In this document: positions 8,525 to 14,940 of the stretch, piece by piece
How positions within the stretch are numbered: the first letter of the stretch is position 1
Layout: every line of letters begins with the position of its first letter
From: Halieaceae bacterium
Lineage (GTDB): Bacteria > Pseudomonadota > Gammaproteobacteria > Pseudomonadales > Halieaceae
Assembly: GCA_003331685.1 (NCBI GenBank)
Contig: QOPK01000011.1
Coordinates: forward strand, 1 to 25,391
Length of the DNA stretch: 25,391 nucleotides
Direction of reading: 5' to 3'
The notes under the pieces: model-generated
Databases searched by the model: none
Told to the model about the DNA's origin: nothing
The model's input: only the letters and a program-made list of their open reading frames with translations
Translations under genes and position numbers: made by a program

Positions 8525-8632
8525 ATCTTCAAAGCTCAATGCTGGGCGTCGTAAACCTCCACATAGCCTATGCGCTATGAGTTGTTCTCAGGTCCCAATC
8601 ATCTAGGCTTCAAACCGTGATCGGGACATCGA

Positions 8633-8661
8633 TTGTATTTTAACTTCCTTAAATGTATATT
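8633..8661 (+). promoter_or_regulatory. Sigma70-like promoter for the integrase gene
   Basis: TTGTAT (8633-8638), 17 bp, then TATATT (8656-8661): 3/6 and 5/6 matches at ideal spacing. Transcription would start near 8668, leaving about 33 nt before the ATG at 8701. The -10 box sits at the centre of a 36-bp dyad (8639-8674), so protein binding there would be expected to repress. Confidence 0.45.
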
Positions 8662-8674
8662 TACGTCAGTTAAA
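8639..8674. repeat. 36-bp imperfect palindrome at the integrase promoter
   Basis: Outer arms TTTAACT (8639-8645) and AGTTAAA (8668-8674) are perfect complements, and the inner segment TAAATGTATATTTA (8650-8663) is a near-palindrome on the same axis (8656.5). In all, 14 of 18 base pairs across the axis match. The centre AATGTATATT equals the centre of E. coli dif (from memory), but the flanking arms do not match XerC/XerD sites. It may be an autoregulatory operator or a core recombination site for the adjacent recombinase. Confidence 0.5.
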
Positions 8675-8700
8675 GCAACCTTTGTGGGGCGCGGGCTGCC

Positions 8701-9666
8701 ATGGAAACCAAGAAAAAGACGGCAAATCAGGAAATCAGCAGTTGGTTGGCGACGGTGGGCTCAGATGCCCCTTTGCAGCACAGTAATGCTGCGTCTCTAT
8801 ACCTGGCGTCTCTTCAGGGCTCTGAGGCCAGCCGAACGACTGCTCGCTCTGTGATGAAGCAGATCGCCGTCTTGTGTGATCAAACCCCCGATACCTTTCC
8901 CTGGCATCGCCTGGACCGGGCTACGGTGCTGGCACTCATGGAAAAACTGAAACAAAAAGGCCTGTCAGACAACACGCGCAACCTGTATCTCTCGATCATC
9001 AAAGGTATTTCACGTGAAGCCATGCTGCACCAGCAGATGAGTGATCACCAATTCAGCCTAATTGAACAAATCCGGGCCATAAAACTGCAAAGGCTAGCTG
9101 TAGGGCGTGCACTACACGTCGATGAGATCGCCAAGCTCATTGATCACTGTTTACACGATGAGGGCGCCGCAGGCGTCAGAGATGCCGCTTTGTTGGGGAT
9201 TTTGTTCGGCTGCGGGCCCCGACGAGCAGAGGTTGTCACTATCGATATCAACAAAATCAATTTCAGCGATCGATCCATCAGGGTCATTGGCAAGGGCAAC
9301 AAGGAGCGGGAGCTTGAAATGCCGCCGCGAACCATCGATCTGGTGAAAACTTGGCTTGAGGAGTCAGGATTGCAGTTTGGGCCGCTCTTTCGTCCGGTTA
9401 ACCGCTGGAATCAGATTGCAGAAGACCGGCGGCTGACCGCGCGAGGCGTTTACGACATTGTCACGAGGCGTGTGAAACAAGCAGGACTCGATAAGGCGTC
9501 TCCCCATGACCTCCGGCGGAGCTTCCTGACCTATCTTCTTGATAATGGTGAAGATTTAGCGACCGCCGCGGACATGGCTGGTCACGCTAGTGCCGATACC
9601 ACGCGCCGATATTTGCGCCATCAGAAGCGTCGCAACCGCGCAGCAGCCGACAACATCGACTTTTAA
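8701..9666 (+). CDS. Tyrosine recombinase / phage-type integrase (solitary)
   Basis: 321 aa. The core-binding SAM-like domain (about 10-120) precedes the catalytic domain (about 135-315). The catalytic set is complete: R174 (GCGPRRAEV), K198 (GKGNKER), H269 and R272 (SPHDLRRSF), H295 (GHASADTT) and the nucleophile Y304 (RRYLRH), with the H-to-Y spacing of 9 seen in XerD. It should therefore be active in site-specific strand exchange. It resembles XerC/XerD-like integrases but is not in a known xer context, and no excisionase, phage or transposon genes are adjacent. No intI-specific insertion is seen. No clear Shine-Dalgarno precedes the ATG. The candidate promoter and dyad lie just upstream. 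Confidence 0.9.
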   Translation: METKKKTANQEISSWLATVGSDAPLQHSNAASLYLASLQGSEASRTTARSVMKQIAVLCDQTPDTFPWHRLDRATVLALMEKLKQKGLSDNTRNLYLSIIKGISREAMLHQQMSDHQFSLIEQIRAIKLQRLAVGRALHVDEIAKLIDHCLHDEGAAGVRDAALLGILFGCGPRRAEVVTIDINKINFSDRSIRVIGKGNKERELEMPPRTIDLVKTWLEESGLQFGPLFRPVNRWNQIAEDRRLTARGVYDIVTRRVKQAGLDKASPHDLRRSFLTYLLDNGEDLATAADMAGHASADTTRRYLRHQKRRNRAAADNIDF

Positions 9667-9719
9667 GGTAGGCGACCCATGCGAACCGCCAACAAGCAGT
9701 CATTGACGACTTTTCCGTC

Positions 9720-9810
9720 GCGAAGAACCCCGCCGTAGCCAGCAGGTCAAAGTGTCTTAGGCGAACCTAGCGCGTGCTTCGCCAAGTGACTCAAAATGAA
9801 AGCAAAGCAC
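9720..9810. repeat. Overlapping inverted repeats downstream of the integrase
   Basis: GCGAAG (9720-9725) can pair with CTTCGC (9777-9782), enclosing a small hairpin TTAGG-CGAA-CCTAG (9757-9770). GTGCTT (9774-9779) can instead pair with AAGCAC (9805-9810). The two long pairings share bases 9777-9779 and exclude each other. No U-tract follows, so this is not a normal intrinsic terminator. It fills most of the 175-bp gap between the integrase and the convergent cytochrome/FnIII gene. Confidence 0.3.
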
Positions 9811-9841
9811 ATTTAACGTCTACTGTAAGGCTCTGTTTTTA

Positions 9842-11020
9842 TTATCTAATCTCCACAATCTCGAAGCCCTGCTCGGCGGTGCGCCACTTCAACTTGAGGT
9901 CGTAAACTGATCCCTCAACCAAAGCGTCAACGATAGAAACCTCATCAGAGATGACTGCGCAGCTAGCTTGACTCAGGTCTATTGCATCACTGGAGGCGAT
10001 AAAACTTGAGTCGAATCTCACTACTTCAAAGTCAGCAGCACTCTCTTTGGTGTCGCCTAGAGCGTTATATGCCAGAGCGGAGATCCTGTGGGGGCCGGCG
10101 CTGAGATCGCTATAGTTGAAGGCGAGCGAAAATCCAGACTGCCTAGACCCCGAGATGTCGGGAAACGCTCCGCCTACATCACCTCGAGTTCCACCGTAAG
10201 GCGCGTCAGAGTCGTAAACACCATCGATGTAGATCTCCACCTTTGCAATACCATCGCTGGAAACTGCCCATCCTCTAAGATTGCCCACGCCAGTGTGCGG
10301 TTCTGAGGAGACAGGTTCCTCGAGTGCGACTCGGAACACACTGGCTGCGACAGGCACAACGGAAGCGCTTAGGTTAGAGCTAGGCCCCTCACCGACACTG
10401 TTCGTTGCGGTCACCGAAAATCGATAACTCTGGCCATTGCTTAACCCAGTCACAGTGCATGGCGAAGCACCACAGCTCGCAGATCGATTGCCCGGCGAGC
10501 TCGTTGCCGTGTAGTTTGAAATCGTTGCGCCGCCGTCGTCAGCTGGCGCTGTGAAGTTCACCACAGCGCTACCGTCTCCAATACTTACCGAACCAATGGC
10601 AGGTGCGCCCGGAACTGATGCCGCCGATTCCTCGTCATCGGACAATAAGTCAATGTACGCGGAGAACTTTTGATAGTCGGCCGATCCCTGCGAGATCTGC
10701 TGACCGCCGCCGTGCCCTGAGCCTCCCGTAATCTTTGAGAGGACTCTGTTGGCGCGAGCACCTTGCGTGGGGCTATTGACGTAGCTATCGAATACGCCGT
10801 GGTTACTAGAGACTGAACTGGTGAACCTGAGTGCACTGCTACCTACGCCACCGGATCGATGGCAGTTGATGCATTTCCCCTGCACAATCGGGTCGACATC
10901 GCTGGCATAGAGCGCTTCGGCTGTCTGGCCTGTCGCGGTATTGGCCGACAACAGCCACATCAACCCGGCAATATGCATCATCCCAACAAAAATCGGGTTC
11001 TCCCTGCCCGTCCTAGTCAT
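9842..11020 (-). CDS. Secreted c-type cytochrome-like / fibronectin type III protein
   Basis: About 392 aa from ATG 11020, which has GGAG 9 nt upstream; ATG 11035 would add five residues without a ribosome site. Numbering below is from 11035. An N-terminal hydrophobic stretch (about 14-36) looks like a signal peptide. Residues 45-132 are a small haem-binding domain with one CxxCH (C55-I-N-C58-H59), followed by the SKITGGSGHGGG...DYQKFSAYIDLL pattern seen in marine bacterial surface proteins. An FnIII domain follows (about 141-230, ending near SYRFSVTATNSVGEGPSS, with a probable C188-C193 disulfide), then a beta-rich Ig-like module (about 233-340, VEIYIDGV...GPHRISALAYNALG) and a unique 55-residue tail. 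The cell role is unknown; surface binding or electron transfer is possible. Confidence 0.75.
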   Translation of the reverse strand: MTRTGRENPIFVGMMHIAGLMWLLSANTATGQTAEALYASDVDPIVQGKCINCHRSGGVGSSALRFTSSVSSNHGVFDSYVNSPTQGARANRVLSKITGGSGHGGGQQISQGSADYQKFSAYIDLLSDDEESAASVPGAPAIGSVSIGDGSAVVNFTAPADDGGATISNYTATSSPGNRSASCGASPCTVTGLSNGQSYRFSVTATNSVGEGPSSNLSASVVPVAASVFRVALEEPVSSEPHTGVGNLRGWAVSSDGIAKVEIYIDGVYDSDAPYGGTRGDVGGAFPDISGSRQSGFSLAFNYSDLSAGPHRISALAYNALGDTKESAADFEVVRFDSSFIASSDAIDLSQASCAVISDEVSIVDALVEGSVYDLKLKWRTAEQGFEIVEIR

Positions 11021-11213
11021 ACCACTCTGCTCCATGGGTCAGCTGGAATCGCACACCGTAGTGAACGTCTATACGCAGTAACAACCAAAAAGTGCACAGT
11101 TTTGTTTGCTTTTTCGCCATTTATTCGTGAAAAGGATTCAGCGCGTTGCGATTAGCGCTTTACTGCACCACCATGTGGTTGGTTGCCATGGATACGGCGA
11201 GGACCCTCCCGTG

Positions 11214-11239
11214 TCTGACAGCTGACGCGTCATGTCAGA
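11214..11239. promoter_or_regulatory. Nested inverted repeat just upstream of the DUF4266 ribosome site
   Basis: TCTGACA (11214-11220) and TGTCAGA (11233-11239) are perfect complements; between them TGACGCGTCA (11223-11232) is itself a perfect 10-bp palindrome. The element ends 2 nt before AAAGGAG (11242-11248). It could be an operator or, in RNA, a hairpin next to the ribosome site. The rest of the 240-bp spacer between the two divergent genes shows no promoter I trust. Confidence 0.4.
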
Positions 11240-11260
11240 GCAAAGGAGTGAGCGACAGGC

Positions 11261-11500
11261 ATGAGATACAGATACAGAAGTCATCGGACCGGAAGCATGT
11301 GTCTGCTAGCAATGCTGCAGCTTGCGGCTTGTAGCAGCGTCGAGACGGTCGCTCCCTACGATCGCGGATTTCTCGCCGAAGACGGCATGAAATGGGACGA
11401 GGGCCCGCGCAACGCCAAGCTGAAGGGCCATGTCTACACCAGCAAGGAAGCCTCATCGGGAGGATCCGGAGCGGCCGGGGGCGGCTGTGGCTGCAACTAA
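11261..11500 (+). CDS. DUF4266-family small lipoprotein
   Basis: 79 aa. A basic n-region and hydrophobic core lead to a lipobox L-A-A-C24, so the mature protein is predicted to be a lipid-anchored peptide of about 56 residues. The mature part holds the family's PYDRGFLAEDGMKWDEGPRN block and ends in a Gly/Ser-rich tail with two cysteines (GGGCGCN). The function of DUF4266 is not established; it commonly sits beside DUF3570, as here. AAAGGAG lies 12 nt before the ATG. The next gene probably starts on a GTG overlapping this stop by 14 bp. A later ATG (codon 13) would give a shorter signal peptide but still precede the lipobox. Confidence 0.85.
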   Translation: MRYRYRSHRTGSMCLLAMLQLAACSSVETVAPYDRGFLAEDGMKWDEGPRNAKLKGHVYTSKEASSGGSGAAGGGCGCN

Positions 11501-12674
11501 ACCGGCTACGCTGTCTCAGCTCCCGGGCCGCAGCCCGCTTATGAAGCGTCTGAGCGTCCCGCTTTTGGCTCTGCCCACGTACCAGACAGGAACGGCTCTC
11601 GCGGACGCGCCACCTGCCTTTACAGAGGTGGGCCTCCGCTACACCCATTATTCGGAAGACAGCATCGATCAGGACGTTGTCATCTTTGGTGCGACGGATC
11701 GTTACGATATTGATGTTACGCAGCTTTGGATCGAGGCGCCCTTAGGTGCGAGCTGGTCGGTCGCACTCGATGTGCAAAATGATTATCAGACCGGGGCCTC
11801 TCCCTGGTTTGTGGGTGCCCAACAGGATGGCGAGCCTGGCGTCATCATGAGCGGCGCCAGTATTCAGGACAATCGCGTGGAAGTTGGCGTGACGACCCGC
11901 TACTTCTGGGCCGATGGCAATGCAGGCTTTGCCGTTAGCCGTTCCGACGAAGATGACTATGAGGCCATGGCCCTCTCGTTAGATGCATCGTGGAATACCG
12001 CCGATGACGCGCGCACCTGGAGCACGTCTTTTAGCAGCTCACGCGACACGCTGAACCCCACGCAGGGGGTGATCCCCGTCTTTATCACCGAAGAAGATCT
12101 CGATACGCAGTCTGGTTACTTCGGGGTGTCACAGATCCTGTCGCGGACTGCGATTGCACGCATCGGCTTGAGCTATACCCTGAGCGAAGGCTACCTGTCG
12201 GATCCCTATAAGTTTCGAGATCAGCGGCCTGACAGCCATGAGCGCCTCTCACTATCAGCCGGTTACCGTCGCTTCTTGATCGATGCAGACGCGTCGCTTC
12301 AGATCGATTACCGCTACTACGCTGACAGCTGGGGCACAGACTCTCATACAGTGGAGCTCGCTTGGGCACAGAATCTGCCCGGGAGCCTGCTAACGCCTTA
12401 CTTGCGCTACTACACCCAGCGCGAAGCCGATTTCTTTAGCGTCATCGCCGATGCCGAGGCCCGGCATTACGCGGATGATTACCGCCTCTCGTCATACGGC
12501 GCCATGACACTGGGCGCGCGGTGGGCGCTAGCCTTGGGTGAGAGCTGGACGCTGGAGCTGGAAGCAGAACGCTATGTGACCGACGCCGACTGGGGCGTAT
12601 ATGAGGGGGAAGCCGCACCTGCATTGGTGGACTTCTGGCGCGGCACGGTCGGGATCATTTGGCGTTTTGACTGA
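11487..12674 (+). CDS. DUF3570 outer-membrane beta-barrel protein
   Basis: About 395 aa from GTG 11487, which overlaps the DUF4266 stop; ATG 11541 is the alternative and gives a shorter signal sequence (MKRLSVPLLALP...ALADA). The mature part is a run of alternating beta strands rich in Y, W, D and S (ARIGLSYTLSEGY, ASLQIDYRYYADSW, TPYLRYYTQREAD), ending GIIWRFD, one residue beyond the terminal aromatic expected of a barrel. D99-Y-Q-T102-G-A-S105 fits the acceptor pattern used by ApbE (D-x-x-[ST]-G-A-[ST]), and a second S-G-A-S occurs at 122-125. The ApbE gene follows directly. Family identity is from recognised pattern; a flavin link is inference. Confidence 0.85.
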   Translation: MAATKPATLSQLPGRSPLMKRLSVPLLALPTYQTGTALADAPPAFTEVGLRYTHYSEDSIDQDVVIFGATDRYDIDVTQLWIEAPLGASWSVALDVQNDYQTGASPWFVGAQQDGEPGVIMSGASIQDNRVEVGVTTRYFWADGNAGFAVSRSDEDDYEAMALSLDASWNTADDARTWSTSFSSSRDTLNPTQGVIPVFITEEDLDTQSGYFGVSQILSRTAIARIGLSYTLSEGYLSDPYKFRDQRPDSHERLSLSAGYRRFLIDADASLQIDYRYYADSWGTDSHTVELAWAQNLPGSLLTPYLRYYTQREADFFSVIADAEARHYADDYRLSSYGAMTLGARWALALGESWTLELEAERYVTDADWGVYEGEAAPALVDFWRGTVGIIWRFD

Positions 12675-13599
12675 CCGTCCCCAACGGTTGGAGGAAAACT
12701 TCAGGAGCATGGGCGGACCCGCTCGCCTTGTCATCATTGGAACACCCGAGCAAAAGCTGGATCTAGGCAGCGTCGCGCACCAGGTACGCACCCTGCTAGA
12801 GGCCCTGGAGGCACGTTATAGCCGTTACCGAGCTGAGAGCATTGTGAGCGTCATCAACCAACGCGCAGGGAGCAGCGTGTTCACCGAGGTAGACCCCGAA
12901 ACTCGGGCATTGCTGGCGCTGGCTGGCCAGCTATGGGATGCATCGGGAGGCCTCTTCGATATCACCTCAGGGCCACTCAGACGGGCGTGGGACTTTCGAG
13001 CGGACGGTAATGCGGACACCGCTCAGATAGATTCAGCCCTCGCACTGGTAGGCTGGGAACAAATCGAATGGCGGGCATCGAGTCTTCATTTACCTAACCC
13101 GGGCATGGAGATCGACCTGGGTGGACTTGCCAAAGAATACGCGGCAGACAGTGCCATCAGCTTGATGCGAAACCTGAAAGTGACCTCCGCCATGATTGAA
13201 CTCGCCGGCGACGTCGCTACCATTGGTAATGGCGACAACGCCCTACCTTGGCGCGTTGGTATTCAAGACCCTGACATCGCCGGCAGCCTCTGCACCGTGC
13301 AACTGTCAAATGCAGCCATTGCAACGAGTGGTAACTATGCCCGGCGCGTTGACTTTGAAGGAAAACAATATGGCCATCTGCTCAATCCCAAAACCGGTTG
13401 GCCCGTGGAGGGTCCCACCAGCGTGAGCGTCCTCGATAGCCACTGCCTGACTGCAGGGGCTGTGGCGACGGTTGCCTGTCTGCACGCGGAAAAGGATGCG
13501 AGGGCGTGGCTCGAACACGCGGCCCTCCCCTGGCTGATGGTGTCGAGCACGGGCAAGCGAAGCGGTTCCATCGCAGACCAAATCGCCGCCCCAGCGTAA
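12667..13599 (+). CDS. apbE: FAD:protein FMN transferase (ApbE family)
   Basis: About 310 aa from TTG 12667, which overlaps the DUF3570 stop by 8 bp; ATG 12709 is an alternative but begins inside the conserved F-R-S-M-G-G start of the domain. ApbE cleaves FAD and links FMN to Ser/Thr in target proteins, using Mg2+. Visible blocks are FDITSGPLRRAWDFR (about 97-111), EIDLGGLAKEYAADSA (about 148-163), ELAGDVATIG (about 178-187), IATSGNYARR (about 218-227), YGHLLNPKTGWPVEG (about 235-249) and the metal-site-like SHCLTAGAVATVACL (about 258-272). No signal peptide or lipobox is seen at any start, unlike many ApbE proteins that act in the periplasm. It forms a coupled trio with DUF4266 and DUF3570. 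Confidence 0.88.
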   Translation: MTDRPQRLEENFRSMGGPARLVIIGTPEQKLDLGSVAHQVRTLLEALEARYSRYRAESIVSVINQRAGSSVFTEVDPETRALLALAGQLWDASGGLFDITSGPLRRAWDFRADGNADTAQIDSALALVGWEQIEWRASSLHLPNPGMEIDLGGLAKEYAADSAISLMRNLKVTSAMIELAGDVATIGNGDNALPWRVGIQDPDIAGSLCTVQLSNAAIATSGNYARRVDFEGKQYGHLLNPKTGWPVEGPTSVSVLDSHCLTAGAVATVACLHAEKDARAWLEHAALPWLMVSSTGKRSGSIADQIAAPA

Positions 13600-13611
13600 A
13601 CTGTCACAGTT
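13599..13611. repeat. Short palindrome after apbE
   Basis: AACTGTCACAGTT is a perfect dyad around a single central base, overlapping the apbE stop. A 5-bp stem with a 3-nt loop is possible, but the nearest T-rich run is about 19 nt further on, so it is a poor terminator. It could be an operator for the downstream barrel gene. Confidence 0.2.
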
Positions 13612-13704
13612 GGTGCCAGCCTCCCTCGCTTTTGTTGTTAGTATCGCGACGCGGTCATTGGCCACCCCAGGAAAAGAACACCCTTGAAAATGGTAAGGAC
13701 CAAT

Positions 13705-14883
13705 ATGATGGCGATACGGCCTCTTTTCATTGTTCGCCTACCTTGGCTCAACGCGCTGATCCCAATGTGCTTGCTCCTTGGCTCCATACTCCCCACACCT
13801 GTGCTCGCGCAGGAAGTGACGGACATCAACCCCACTGAGGAGCAGACCGAAGCAAATGAAGAGGCGCCGACACCCCCCAAACTCAAGCCCTGGCTGATCA
13901 CCCCTACCCTATCTGCCGACCCCAAACTGGGCGCCAATGTCGGTGGCCTGATCGCTTACCTCAAGAAATTGGACGCCGAATCCACGCCCTCGATGTTGGG
14001 GCTTTCTGTCTCTTACTCGGATACCGATTCAATGACCGGCGCGCTGTTTTCCCAGCTCTACTGGAAAGCCGATTCTCGAAGACTCAGCCTGTTGGCAGCC
14101 GGGGCAGAGATTAACAATGAATACGATGACTTCCTCGGCACCGGCCAGGCGGTGGAAACCCAGGATAATGTCCACAGCTTTGGTTTCAGGTACTTGCATC
14201 AGTTACGTCCCGGAGGGTGGTTCGTTGGCATTCAGGGTGTCAGCACCAACTATTCTGTTGGCGCCGACGGCATACTTGAAGGCGCACTGAACCAGATTGG
14301 ATTATCGGGTTTCGACGCGGCGGGTCTGGGGCTGGTTTTTCAACATGACACGATGAACAATCAGCGCGACCCCTCCTCCGGGCACCTGCACACGCTACAC
14401 AACTTTGCTTACCGCGAGAGCCTGGGCGGAGAGGCTTCCTTTGACGTGGGCTATGCGGACCTCCGCTGGTACCGGAGCATCGAGCGGGTCTCTGTCGGCA
14501 AAAACGGCCGATCCCCAGTGATCGCCATACAGCTCAAGGGCCGCTTTACCGCCGACGCGCCACGCTCCGGCTACTCCTCTGTGAATTTGCCCGGCTATAC
14601 CATGGGGAACTATCTCTCTCGTCATTACTCTCATGTTTTGGTGGATGCCCGCATACCGCTGAAAGGCAAGTTGGGCCTGGTCGCCTTTGGGGGTGTTGGC
14701 TGTCAGTTTGGTGAAGACATTGCTGGCAAAGAGCTCTCCTGCGGCGACGCCACGTTTCCTTCAGTCGGTATTGGCATGTCCTACATGCTCAAAGCCGAGG
14801 CGTCGGTACTGATCCGACTGGAGATCGCCAAGGGTAAAAGTGATAACGAGGCGATGTATCTACGGTTTGGTCATCTCTTCTGA
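13705..14883 (+). CDS. BamA/TamA-like outer-membrane barrel protein (surface antigen D15 domain), no POTRA
   Basis: About 392 aa. A signal peptide (MAIRPLFIVRLPWLNALIPMCLLLGSILPTPVLA) precedes a short acidic linker (EEQTEANEEAP). The rest reads as a D15/Omp85-type barrel: alternating strands, the GLGLVFQHDTMNNQRDPSSGHLH block typical of this barrel's early strands, a later GYTMGNYLSRHYSHVLVDARIPL block, and a C-terminal YLRFGHLF ending in phenylalanine, the usual BAM-recognition ending. There is no room for POTRA repeats, unlike BamA or TamA. Two cysteines (GCQFGEDIAGKELSC) may form a loop disulfide. ATG 13705 or 13708 is chosen because AAGGA lies 5-8 nt upstream; a TTG at 13684 would extend it without support. 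Its function is unknown. Confidence 0.8.
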   Translation: MMAIRPLFIVRLPWLNALIPMCLLLGSILPTPVLAQEVTDINPTEEQTEANEEAPTPPKLKPWLITPTLSADPKLGANVGGLIAYLKKLDAESTPSMLGLSVSYSDTDSMTGALFSQLYWKADSRRLSLLAAGAEINNEYDDFLGTGQAVETQDNVHSFGFRYLHQLRPGGWFVGIQGVSTNYSVGADGILEGALNQIGLSGFDAAGLGLVFQHDTMNNQRDPSSGHLHTLHNFAYRESLGGEASFDVGYADLRWYRSIERVSVGKNGRSPVIAIQLKGRFTADAPRSGYSSVNLPGYTMGNYLSRHYSHVLVDARIPLKGKLGLVAFGGVGCQFGEDIAGKELSCGDATFPSVGIGMSYMLKAEASVLIRLEIAKGKSDNEAMYLRFGHLF

Positions 14884-14940
14884 GTGCATTACCGTGGGAA
14901 ACGTATCAATGTCCACGGAGGGACAAAGGAGCATGAAAAT

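Noticed and set aside
8639..8674. The chromosomal dif site
   Set aside because: Only the central ten bases match E. coli dif. The 11-bp XerC and XerD arms do not, and the nearby recombinase is not in a xerC or xerD context.
9812..9832. att repeat matching the promoter dyad
   Set aside because: TTTAACGTC here resembles the TTTACGTC arm at 8660-8667 only with gaps; there is no exact direct repeat longer than a few bases.
9774..9842. attC-like cassette site after the integrase
   Set aside because: The paired arms exist but the RYYYAAC/GTTRRRY core pair in the right layout is missing, and the enzyme lacks the IntI-specific insertion.
11430..11486. Upstream ATG start for DUF3570
   Set aside because: It would put 19 more residues deep in the DUF4266 frame with no hydrophobic character, pushing the signal peptide far from the N-terminus.
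11235..11648. 137-codon minus-strand frame across DUF4266 and the start of DUF3570
   Set aside because: It is an Arg/Cys-rich shadow of two genes with clear lipobox and barrel features.
13599..13640. Intrinsic terminator after apbE
   Set aside because: The dyad makes only a short stem, and the T-rich run is about 19 nt away rather than directly after it.
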